8,649 nt of DNA from an uncultured Clostridia bacterium. Its GTDB lineage: Bacteria > Bacillota > Clostridia > Oscillospirales > Ruminococcaceae. Positions 1 to 6,126 of the stretch are shown here, in pieces. The stretch is from assembly GCA_947381875.1 (NCBI GenBank), contig CANCXY010000142.1:1-8649 (forward strand). The letters are read 5' to 3'. Below the pieces are notes generated by a model. That model saw only the letters and a program-made list of their open reading frames with translations, was not told the DNA's origin and ran no database searches. Both the position numbers and the translations under genes were made by a program. How positions within the stretch are numbered: the first letter of the stretch is position 1; every line of letters starts with the position of its first letter.

Positions 1-4
1 TTGA

Positions 5-12
5 CCACCTTT
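5..12 (-). promoter_or_regulatory. Ribosome binding site of a gene that begins beyond the left edge
   Basis: Read on the minus strand the first bases give AAAGGTGG followed by TCAA at the window edge. This is a good Shine-Dalgarno with a start codon expected within a few bases outside the window. It lies about 85 bases after the lipoprotein stop on the same strand, so a further gene of the same module probably follows. The start codon itself is not visible, so this is inference. Confidence 0.4.
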
Positions 13-67
13 CACTTCTGAAATCGCCTTTCTTTTGTTTGAGCGTTTTTAAGTGCTTTTACTATAT

Positions 68-95
68 TATGCCTTTGTCAATATGCGAAGGCATA
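68..95 (-). repeat. 8-bp perfect inverted repeat just after the lipoprotein gene
   Basis: TATGCCTT (68-75) and AAGGCATA (88-95) are perfectly complementary arms around a 12-base loop, starting one base after the lipoprotein stop codon. On the minus strand the 3' side is AT-rich but has no uninterrupted T run, so it is at best a weak terminator or an mRNA 3'-end/processing hairpin. The rest of bases 1-67 shows nothing except the edge ribosome binding site. Confidence 0.35.
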
Positions 96-1925
96 TCAGG
101 AAATATTCCTTTCATCCAGACGTTCAAAATGCACTTGTTCTTCGTTTATCGCAATCGCTATATTTTCGATGGTATGGGCGGCTGCAATTTTTTTCAGCTC
201 TTTTACTATATTGTTTTCGTCCATTTTGAGCAGCTTTTCTGTGTCTGTGCCGCTCCAAAATGTTCTTACGGCATTTATCATTCCTTCGATTTGGCGATCG
301 CGTTCCCCTATTGTAACCGTTTCTGTGTCTGAAATGTTGTAAGAGAACTGGTAATACAGGCTGCATCTGGCCTTATCCCGACTGCCATTGGTAATTTTTT
401 CTGGAAGATATTCACCAAAATACGGGCTTGCCTGCTCTGTCCCGGTATAGATACTTTGAATTTGTTTCCCGTTTTCCATGCCGGATAAAAATGCTGTTAC
501 TTTTATAAAAGAACGCTCCTCCGCCGTCAAGTTGACAGAAAAATCGTCCCATTTTATATCTTCGTCAATCCTTTCCATCCTTTCGCGGTCTGTATTTGCC
601 CACGCCAACAGGGAACCGTTAAACTCCGCAACCTGTGTGTTTTCTTTATCCGCCTCCTGGGCAAAATCTTGAAAATAGGCGTAATCAATGGAGATTCCAA
701 TTTTACCTGTTTGCAGCTGTTTGATGAGGTTGCCGATTCCTCTCTGAATATCATCCCCCTTAAAAGCTATATCCTGCATAGCCTTTATTACATTTACTCG
801 CATGTCGTTGTATTCCCGGATGGTAAGAGCGTCCGTGTCTAAAATGGTTAAGGAAAAATTATATTCCAGCCTTGTATTTCCCTCTTGGTAAGAAGACACC
901 CCCTCACCGCTATAATTTTGGGTTTTCCATCCCTCTCCCGCCAGCGGCAACACATAGAACAGGTAAGAGGCGGTTTCGTCAGTATCCCTCTTTTCGTAAA
1001 GGGTTTGGCTTTTCCAGAAACGTTCCAATAAATCCCTGTATTCTGCCGAGTCTGTCAGCTTTCCAATACGGCTCCGATATTCTGAAATTGTCATATCTTC
1101 GTAACCGTCTAATTGCAAAGCCGCTAATTTTTGGTACTCCTCCTCACAAAAAGAATTGTCTGCTGCTTGTTCCGGCTCTAAATTGCTCCCTTCAAGAAGG
1201 AAAATTTCGCAGGATAACGCCATTTTATCTGTGGACAGGCTCTTTGCGGTTTCGGCGGCTTTTTCTGTAAGCATTGCCCGGATATCGCCGCCTTTGATCT
1301 CAGATTCACTTAAACCCTCCAGATAATTTTGCATTTTTTCCTTGAACGTTAATAAAGTAGTATCCCGCTCGCCCACCGATAGCTGCCCCGGCGATTTGAT
1401 GTCATAGTCCACGCACAAAGTGGCGGAACACCAAAACTCGTACCACACATCCCCGTCCTCATCTGGATAAGGGGACGGCCTGCTGCTCTTGACAATCGGT
1501 GCGATAAACACAACCTGCTCCCCCCTATGTTCGCAATACAATTCATTGGCCGAGATGGTTATTGTTGTCGTGATAAAATCGTAGTTTTCATCATCCGGCG
1601 ATATGTTCGATACGTTCACTTCCGCGACAGCCGCAAGCAGCTCGGACAGCTTATCGGGCGTGGGGGCAAGCGTGGTGTTGAAATCGGCGATGCTCTGCTG
1701 CAAATAATTTTCAGTTTTGAATGCCGCCAGTTTTTTGTATGCGTCGGAAGGATTCGCGGGTGCGGCGGGGTTTACTGCCCTGCTTATGGGTGCCGCGCTT
1801 TGTCCCGTGCCGGACTGCCCGGAAGCGGCGTTTTGCTGCGCAGGCACAAGGTCCTGCCTCACGCATCCCGCCAATATGCCCACAGATAATACGGCGGCAA
1901 GAACGACAGATAAACATTTTTTCAT
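96..1925 (-). CDS. Secreted lipoprotein with three copies of an unrecognised domain
   Basis: This is a 609-residue lipoprotein that I cannot assign to a named family. The N-terminus is a lipoprotein signal peptide: MKK, a hydrophobic stretch, then lipobox LAGC with Cys21. A low-complexity Ala/Gln/Pro/Ser linker follows (about 22-60), so the mature protein should be tethered to the outer face of the membrane. The remainder is three diverged repeats of one domain, roughly 62-250, 261-420 and 431-609. Each contains an alternating Tyr/Phe strand, then Ile-x-Asp, then a (L/V)(S/T)(V/I)-x-E(R/Y) motif (GERD at 185-188, REYND at 370-374, GERD at 540-543), then a long helix. The ATG at 1925 is chosen because AAAGGAG lies 8 bases upstream and the signal peptide begins there; an upstream in-frame ATG at 2048 lies inside the kinase gene. 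It follows the kinase by 85 bases and is probably co-transcribed. It could be a ligand-binding or signal-modulating partner of the kinase (inference). Confidence 0.85.
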   Translation of the reverse strand: MKKCLSVVLAAVLSVGILAGCVRQDLVPAQQNAASGQSGTGQSAAPISRAVNPAAPANPSDAYKKLAAFKTENYLQQSIADFNTTLAPTPDKLSELLAAVAEVNVSNISPDDENYDFITTTITISANELYCEHRGEQVVFIAPIVKSSRPSPYPDEDGDVWYEFWCSATLCVDYDIKSPGQLSVGERDTTLLTFKEKMQNYLEGLSESEIKGGDIRAMLTEKAAETAKSLSTDKMALSCEIFLLEGSNLEPEQAADNSFCEEEYQKLAALQLDGYEDMTISEYRSRIGKLTDSAEYRDLLERFWKSQTLYEKRDTDETASYLFYVLPLAGEGWKTQNYSGEGVSSYQEGNTRLEYNFSLTILDTDALTIREYNDMRVNVIKAMQDIAFKGDDIQRGIGNLIKQLQTGKIGISIDYAYFQDFAQEADKENTQVAEFNGSLLAWANTDRERMERIDEDIKWDDFSVNLTAEERSFIKVTAFLSGMENGKQIQSIYTGTEQASPYFGEYLPEKITNGSRDKARCSLYYQFSYNISDTETVTIGERDRQIEGMINAVRTFWSGTDTEKLLKMDENNIVKELKKIAAAHTIENIAIAINEEQVHFERLDERNIS

Positions 1926-2010
1926 AAAGATGCTCCTTTCTGTTATCCCTTTCGGGTACAGCTTCAGGATACTATCTCTGCTTGAAGTGAGTTTGAATTG
2001 AATATGTTTT

Positions 2011-3447
2011 TTATGTGGAGTTACACGCGCTTTCCTGAAACTGCACACGGACGATAACCCCCTGCACAGAATTTTCGATTTTTACCGACGCCCCATGCAG
2101 ATCAAGAATCGTTTTCACAATATACAACCCTAACCCTATACCGCCTGTCTGGCGATTGCGCGATGGGTCCACCCTGTAAAAGGCCTCAAACAGTTTGGGG
2201 ATATCCGCGTCTGGAATATGTGCGCCTGTATTCTCTATTGTAAGGCATACTTTTTCCGCATCTTCCCACAGGTTCACAACGATACAGTTTCCCGCTCCCG
2301 AATACGCCGCCGCATTCCCCAACAGATTATCCAGTACTTTTTGAAGCTGCTGGCTGTCCCCTAAAATAAAAGCATCCGGGGATATGGCATATTCAACCGT
2401 CAAAGCTTTTTGCATAAACAGATCCTCGTAAGCGGCAAGCCGGTCATAGACCAGTTTACTGAGGTTCAGGCGGGATTTTTTACAGGTGTAGCCTGGGGCG
2501 TCCAGATGGGATATTGCCAAAAGCTCCTGCACCATTTTTTCTAAGGTATCTGTAACCTCCAAAGACTGCGCCAGGTATGTTTCCCTGTCCTTATAGCGCC
2601 CCACCTGATACAGCATCCCCTGTAGCTGCCCCTTGATGATGGTGATGGGCGTTTTTAATTCATGGGACGCCGCCGAAAAGAACTCTGTCCGCTGTCGTTC
2701 CAGCTCCCTTTCCCTATCAATATCTGCCTGCAATTTTTCATTCGCCTCCCGCAATTCCGAAAGCGCCGCCGCCAATTTCCGGGAGAGCGTATTCAGGCTG
2801 TCCGACAATACACCTATTTCATCCGTGCGCTTTGTGGGGCAAAGGCCGCTGAAATCCATCCCCGCCATCTGCTTTGAAATTTTGCTTACTTTCTGGATGG
2901 GGGCCGCCATATACCATGAATAGAAAAGGGCGGACGCTATTGAACTGACAAAAATCACAACACAAAGCGACGGAAACGCCCTTTGCAGCGCCTCCTCCAT
3001 CTGGGTGTGCTTCGCGATATTTCTTGCCAGCATCAGGGTATACAAAGAATCGGTGTCGGCAAAGGTGATCTGGTAGGATTTCGTTTCTTCTATTTCCTCA
3101 AAGTCGGTGATATGCCCGCCTGTGGGCTTATCCATATTCACATTATATACATCCGTTTCCTGTCCGTCGGCCTGAAAAAGATGCAGCGAAAATTCCCCTT
3201 CATAGCGCTCCTGGAGATCTTTGTCGATTTCCGCGAGTATAGAATAACCGTTTTCTTTGCATTCTAACGATATAAACTCCGGTATAAAGGAAACCTCCTG
3301 TTCATCAATATCTTTCAGGTCGTATTTGTAGAAATTGGGGATAGCCCATGAAAGGAAACTGTATGTGACAAAGCAGCATATCCCCGTCAATGCTGCCGTA
3401 ATCAAAAAAACTTTAAGGGATAAACGGCTTTTCAGTTTCTTTATCAA
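2011..3447 (-). CDS. Membrane sensor histidine kinase (HAMP, HisKA, HATPase)
   Basis: Sensor kinase of a two-component system, 478 residues from the chosen start. Order: TM1 about 13-34; an extracytoplasmic sensor loop of about 120 residues; TM2 about 158-179; HAMP linker about 180-230; a coiled coil; HisKA with the phospho-acceptor in SHELKTP (His262); N-box LDNLLGNA (Asn374 and Asn378); G1 box written ENTGAHIPD; then FEAFYRVD and G2 box GGIGLGLYIV (435-444). The variant G1 box resembles VanS-like kinases. The start is taken as TTG at 3447, which gives IKKLKSRLSLKVF directly before TM1 and overlaps the regulator gene by 35 bases. GGTGGG sits 8 bases upstream. The in-frame ATG at 3495 would add 16 residues read inside the regulator's DNA-binding domain, but cannot be excluded. 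Its partner is surely the overlapping regulator. The ligand is unknown; the large loop argues against a BceS-type intramembrane sensor. Confidence 0.9.
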   Translation of the reverse strand: MIKKLKSRLSLKVFLITAALTGICCFVTYSFLSWAIPNFYKYDLKDIDEQEVSFIPEFISLECKENGYSILAEIDKDLQERYEGEFSLHLFQADGQETDVYNVNMDKPTGGHITDFEEIEETKSYQITFADTDSLYTLMLARNIAKHTQMEEALQRAFPSLCVVIFVSSIASALFYSWYMAAPIQKVSKISKQMAGMDFSGLCPTKRTDEIGVLSDSLNTLSRKLAAALSELREANEKLQADIDRERELERQRTEFFSAASHELKTPITIIKGQLQGMLYQVGRYKDRETYLAQSLEVTDTLEKMVQELLAISHLDAPGYTCKKSRLNLSKLVYDRLAAYEDLFMQKALTVEYAISPDAFILGDSQQLQKVLDNLLGNAAAYSGAGNCIVVNLWEDAEKVCLTIENTGAHIPDADIPKLFEAFYRVDPSRNRQTGGIGLGLYIVKTILDLHGASVKIENSVQGVIVRVQFQESACNST

Positions 3448-4102
3448 TCCTGTATCCCACCCCTCTGATCGTTTCAATGTAATCAGCCGCGCCAAGTTTT
3501 TTCCGCAGATTTTTGATATGAGTATCTATGATCCGTTCTTCCCCGAAAAACTCATACTTCCAAAGCGTCTGCAACAGGTTTTGCCGCGTTAAAATCCGGC
3601 CCTGATGGATCAGCCGTTCCCGGAGTATTTCAAACTCACGGGGCGTCAAATCAAGACCCCCTTCTTTCGTATAGGCCCTGTATGCGCCTAAATCCAATAT
3701 CAAATCCTTATACTTCATCATTTGCGGCGGTTCCTTCTGCTTTGCGGAACGGCGCAGGACAGCGGCGATCTTCCGCAGCAGCACCGGCATGGAAAACGGT
3801 TTTGTAATGTAGTCGTCCGCCTGTAAATCCAGCCCCTTTATCTGGCTTTCCTCGCTGTCCAGTGCCGTCAGCATGATGACAGGAACATCCGATTTCTGCC
3901 GGATCACCTCGCAGACAGCGTACCCATCCATTTTCGGGAGCATGATGTCAAGCAGAATCAAATCGAAAGTCTGTTCTGTATACTTTTCAATGGCTTGCAC
4001 TCCATCGGCGGCGGCTGCAACCGTATATCCGGCTTCCTCTAAAAAGTCATGCAGCAGCGCCTGTATAGAGGGGTCGTCCTCTACAATTAAAATCTTATTC
4101 AT
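3413..4102 (-). CDS. OmpR/PhoB-family response regulator
   Basis: A 229-residue cytoplasmic transcription factor, the normal length for the family. The receiver domain (about 1-118) has acidic-pocket residues Glu8, Asp9 and Asp10, phospho-acceptor Asp52 in LLDIMLPKMDG, Thr79 and Lys101 (ITKPF). The winged-helix output domain (about 128-224) shows LTPREFEIL, the recognition helix region IIDTHIKNLRKKLG and the closing IETIRGVGYR. A textbook AGGAGGT at 4109-4115, six bases before the ATG, fixes the start. The 3' end overlaps the kinase gene, which implies translational coupling. It is the first gene of a minus-strand operon (regulator, kinase, lipoprotein, probably more). On phosphorylation by the kinase it most likely controls this operon and genes beyond the left edge; the targets are inference. 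Confidence 0.95.
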   Translation of the reverse strand: MNKILIVEDDPSIQALLHDFLEEAGYTVAAAADGVQAIEKYTEQTFDLILLDIMLPKMDGYAVCEVIRQKSDVPVIMLTALDSEESQIKGLDLQADDYITKPFSMPVLLRKIAAVLRRSAKQKEPPQMMKYKDLILDLGAYRAYTKEGGLDLTPREFEILRERLIHQGRILTRQNLLQTLWKYEFFGEERIIDTHIKNLRKKLGAADYIETIRGVGYRIDKETEKPFIP

Positions 4103-4122
4103 CCGCGCACCTCCTGCCTATT

Positions 4123-4131
4123 ATTGTAACA
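4123..4131 (-). promoter_or_regulatory. Possible extended -10 promoter of the two-component operon
   Basis: On the minus strand TG-T-TACAAT fits an extended -10 element just upstream of the regulator gene. No convincing -35 hexamer lies 16-18 bases further up. A start site here would leave a leader barely long enough for the ribosome binding site at 4109-4115, so the call is weak. A 5-bp inverted repeat (ATCTA...TAGAT, 4143-4157) just upstream could be an operator, but that is speculation. Confidence 0.22.
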
Positions 4132-4171
4132 GGGAAATTTGAATCTATTGTGTAGATGGCATTTTTCATGC

Positions 4172-4187
4172 GGCATAAAGGCATAAA
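4172..4187. repeat. Tandem repeat of GGCATAAA (two copies)
   Basis: Two head-to-tail copies of GGCATAAA occupy 4172-4187, between the rsmF terminator and the two-component operon. The core AAGGCATA (4178-4185) also occurs at 88-95, just after the lipoprotein gene, so similar short words bracket the low-GC module. The match is short and may be chance. Confidence 0.3.
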
Positions 4188-4231
4188 AAAGCGGCGTCTT
4201 TGCTCTCCCTGTGGTGAGAAAAACACCGCCC
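4185..4231 (-). terminator. Intrinsic terminator downstream of rsmF
   Basis: On the minus strand, 27 bases after the rsmF stop, a GC-based imperfect hairpin (GGCGG...CTC paired with GAG...ACGCCGC) is followed directly by six T residues (4185-4190). This is the standard layout of a rho-independent terminator. It separates rsmF from the two-component operon, which therefore needs its own promoter. Confidence 0.7.
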
Positions 4232-4257
4232 CTTATTTTGTTTCCGATAAACAACCT

Positions 4258-5637
4258 TTACCCTAAGTTTCTCAGCCCCTTTGGATAATGGTTTTTCACC
4301 ACCCCGCCGCTCTGTTTGCCAAACCCAAGCGGAAACCCGTCCACAAGTACCGCCGTCCAGCCGGGGGCGGCCATCCGCGCCGGAATCGTCTCTCCGCGCA
4401 GCCAGGCCGCACAGCGCGCGTCGTCTGGCGTCAAATGTTCGGTGTTTTCACACTCCGCGCCATAGGCCATAAACAACTGGTGTGCAGGCGTGAAACGCCC
4501 CTTTTCCGCGCTGCCCACCCATACGCCGTCGCGCACGATACGGAGCGCCTGTGGCAGCGGCAATCCGGCGGGCAGAAACACGTCATCCCCGCGCACGGCA
4601 AGGAAACACGCGGCAAGGCCGGGAAAATATTCCCGCAAAAATGCCGTACAGCTTTTCAGCGCCTGTTCCGCGCCGCGCGGGATACGCGCCTTTTTGGCTT
4701 TTGAGGCGCTCTCCTGTCTGCCGTTTTCCCCCTGCGGCGCGCCCCTTTTTTGTAAAAGGGCCATAAAATGCCCTTCCCCGCCGTGGCATGGATACACGCG
4801 GCGCGTATCCTCCGCCGCAAAGGGGAACGCGCCGCACCGCGCCCGCTCACCCGGCGCGCCCGCCTGCGCCGCAATGGGCAGAAGCGCAAAGTCCGGGTGA
4901 CGCGCCAAAAACGCGCCGACCTGCCCTTCGTCCTCCTCCGGCGCGAAAGTACAGGTAGAATAGCATAAAATCCCGCCCGGACGCAGCACAGCGGCGGCAT
5001 CGTCTAAAATCTGCGCGCCCAGCGCGGCGCACCGTGCCACCAGCGCCGCTGAATGCTGGCGCAAAGCCTCCGGCTCCTTGCGGAACATCCCCTCGCCGGA
5101 ACAGGGCGCGTCCACCAATACTTTATCGAAAAAGCGCGGGAAAGCCGCCGCGATACGATTGCTTGTCTCATTCAGCACCACAGCGTTCCGCACGCCCATA
5201 CGCTCCAGATTGCCACGCAGGACCGCGGCGCGCGCGGCCTCATATTCATTCGCGACCAGCACGCCTTCCCCCATCAACGCCGCGGCAAGCTGGCTGGATT
5301 TCCCGCCCGGCGCGGCGCACAGATCCAACACCCGCTCCCCCGGCTGCACATCCAACAGCGCAGCGGGCATGGCGGCAGACGGCTCCTGCACATAAAAGAC
5401 GCCCGCATGGTGCCACGCACTGCGCCCAAGACGGCACGCGGGGTCGTCCAAAAGGAAGCTCTGCGCGCAAAAGGGCGAGGGGGACACCGCAAACGGCGGC
5501 GTTTCGGCAAAGCGCTCCGCCGTACAGCGCAAGCCGTTGACCGTCACGCCCCGGTACAGCGGCGATGCTGCGGCATAAAGTGTATCGTACCGCGCGCCAA
5601 GCAGCGCGCGTTCGCGCGTTTCAAAATATCCGGGCAT
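4258..5637 (-). CDS. rsmF: RsmF-like rRNA cytosine-C5 methyltransferase (NOL1/NOP2/Sun family)
   Basis: A 459-residue SAM-dependent RNA m5C methyltransferase. The family modifies cytosines near the decoding site of 16S rRNA (C1407 and, in some Gram-positives and Thermus, neighbouring cytosines); the exact target here is inferred. Visible parts: an N-terminal RNA-binding segment (about 1-80); the SAM-binding motif DLCAAPGGKSSQLA (105-118); the DAPCSGEGMFR motif with Cys179, which releases the product; and YSTCTFAPEE with the catalytic Cys229. A Lys/Arg-rich linker (about 300-322) leads to the C-terminal RsmF/PUA-like domain, ending in GKQSGGVVKNHYPKGLRN. The length fits Firmicutes RsmF. The ATG at 5637 is chosen because AAAGGAG lies 7 bases upstream and the protein opens with the usual helical segment. 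The open frame runs up to 5799, but that part reads through the hairpin cassette. The gene is high in GC and single in its transcript as far as visible. It adds an rRNA-modification step to a neighbourhood of ribosome-assembly genes. Confidence 0.9.
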   Translation of the reverse strand: MPGYFETRERALLGARYDTLYAAASPLYRGVTVNGLRCTAERFAETPPFAVSPSPFCAQSFLLDDPACRLGRSAWHHAGVFYVQEPSAAMPAALLDVQPGERVLDLCAAPGGKSSQLAAALMGEGVLVANEYEAARAAVLRGNLERMGVRNAVVLNETSNRIAAAFPRFFDKVLVDAPCSGEGMFRKEPEALRQHSAALVARCAALGAQILDDAAAVLRPGGILCYSTCTFAPEEDEGQVGAFLARHPDFALLPIAAQAGAPGERARCGAFPFAAEDTRRVYPCHGGEGHFMALLQKRGAPQGENGRQESASKAKKARIPRGAEQALKSCTAFLREYFPGLAACFLAVRGDDVFLPAGLPLPQALRIVRDGVWVGSAEKGRFTPAHQLFMAYGAECENTEHLTPDDARCAAWLRGETIPARMAAPGWTAVLVDGFPLGFGKQSGGVVKNHYPKGLRNLG

Positions 5638-5655
5638 TCGTCGCTCCTTTTTTTG

Positions 5656-5725
5656 TTGGGCTGCCGCCCAAACCTGCCCAGAGGCGCTGCCTCTGGACTC
5701 CGCCAAAGGGACGCAGTCCCTTTGG
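5656..5725. repeat. Cassette of three consecutive perfect hairpins (REP-like)
   Basis: Three perfect inverted repeats follow one another in 70 bases. The first has 6-bp arms and loop TGCC (TTGGGC/GCCCAA, 5656-5671). The second has 8-bp arms and loop GCT (CCAGAGGC/GCCTCTGG, 5678-5696). The third has 10-bp arms and loop GCA (CCAAAGGGAC/GTCCCTTTGG, 5703-5725). No T run follows on either strand, so these are not ordinary terminators. The cassette starts 18 bases above the rsmF ATG and would lie in its mRNA leader. Serial hairpins of this style resemble dispersed repeats I recall from Clostridia; copy number cannot be judged from one window. Confidence 0.6.
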
Positions 5726-5773
5726 AATCCCATCTCGGTATAAAATTCTTTGTATGGTTTTTTGCGGCGCGTT

Positions 5774-5803
5774 GTATATTCCGCACGGGGGCGGCACATA
5801 CTA
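5774..5803 (+). promoter_or_regulatory. Candidate sigma-G (forespore) promoter
   Basis: GTATA (5774-5778), an 18-base spacer and CATACTA (5797-5803) match the Bacillus subtilis sigma-G consensus GNATR-18-CATNNTA at every defined position. The start site would fall near 5810, leaving a leader of about 20 bases that carries the ribosome binding site at 5812-5821. A plausible housekeeping promoter was not found in this interval. The sequence match is direct; sigma-G use is inference from the Bacillus consensus. Confidence 0.55.
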
Positions 5804-5811
5804 TGAGCGTC

Positions 5812-5821
5812 AAGGGAGGTG
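5812..5821 (+). promoter_or_regulatory. Ribosome binding site that fixes the start of the 42-residue gene
   Basis: AAGGGAGGTG lies 8 bases before the ATG at 5830. It sits inside the reading frame opened by the earlier ATG at 5803, whose first base is also the last base of the putative -10 element. The later ATG is therefore the real start. Confidence 0.75.
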
Positions 5822-5829
5822 AAAACACC

Positions 5830-5958
5830 ATGGAAAACAAGAACCAGACCCAGAATCAGAAGTCTTCTAACAGCAACAAGACCTCGAACCAGCAGAGCAG
5901 CAATTCCAAGAACAGCTCTGACAGCACGAACAGCAAGGGCAACAGCCAGTGCAAATAA
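5830..5958 (+). CDS. 42-residue Asn/Ser/Gln-rich peptide, probable small spore protein
   Basis: I do not recognise a named family. The product starts MENKNQTQNQKSS and ends GNSQCK. Composition is extreme: 12 Ser, 10 Asn, 6 Gln, 6 Lys and 3 Thr out of 42, with no aliphatic or aromatic residue after Met1, one Cys (41), one Glu and one Asp. It should be fully disordered, basic and soluble, with no signal peptide or membrane segment. Codon choice is strongly biased (all 6 Gln CAG, 8 of 10 Asn AAC, 5 of 6 Lys AAG), which suits high expression. It has its own ribosome binding site, a candidate sigma-G promoter and a strong terminator, so it is a complete monocistronic unit and the only plus-strand gene here. 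Asn/Gln-rich composition plus forespore promoter recall gamma-type small acid-soluble spore proteins, but it lacks their repeat motif. Function is inference. Confidence 0.75.
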   Translation: MENKNQTQNQKSSNSNKTSNQQSSNSKNSSDSTNSKGNSQCK

Positions 5959-6047
5959 TCGTTCTGTCTTAGCAGCGGAAGCCGCACGCGCTTTATCGGA
6001 TATCCTTTTTTCTATAGATCAGCCGCGTTAGGCGCTTCCGTACAAAG

Positions 6048-6105
6048 CCACGGCGCATTTTCAGGGCGCAGGACCATCCGCCTGGAAAATACGCCGCGGT
6101 TTTTT
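6048..6105 (+). terminator. Intrinsic terminator of the 42-residue gene
   Basis: A long imperfect hairpin pairs CCACGGCG (6048-6055) with CGCCGCGG (6092-6099), continues through ATTTTC/GAAAAT and GGCG/CGCC, and is followed by six T residues (6100-6105) on the plus strand. On the minus strand there is no good T run, although the stem could still help end mrnC transcripts. The interval 5959-6047 holds no gene that I can support. Confidence 0.75.
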
Positions 6106-6126
6106 ATGCGTTTTCTCCAGGCTCTT

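Noticed and set aside
1926..2048. Upstream ATG (2048) for the lipoprotein gene
   Set aside because: It would bury the signal peptide 41 residues into the protein and begin inside the kinase gene. AAAGGAG precedes the ATG at 1925.
4143..4157. ATCTA-TAGAT inverted repeat as an operator for the response regulator
   Set aside because: Five-base arms are too short to separate from chance, and OmpR-type regulators usually bind direct repeats, which I do not see clearly here.
5638..5799. 54-residue upstream extension of RsmF to an ATG at 5799
   Set aside because: It reads through the hairpin cassette, is unlike the family N-terminus, and a good ribosome binding site precedes the ATG at 5637.
5803..5829. 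ATG at 5803 as start of the small peptide
   Set aside because: It overlaps the putative -10 element, has no ribosome binding site of its own, and the strong site lies downstream of it.
5053..5958. A 301-codon open frame on the plus strand across the rsmF 5' half and the intergenic region
   Set aside because: Most of it is the antisense shadow of rsmF, whose catalytic motifs are unmistakable. Only its last 42 codons form a real gene with its own ribosome binding site.
5974..6040. CGGAAGC/GCTTCCG pairing as a second terminator or small RNA
   Set aside because: Seven base pairs closing a loop of more than 40 bases with no T tail; no promoter evidence for a separate RNA.
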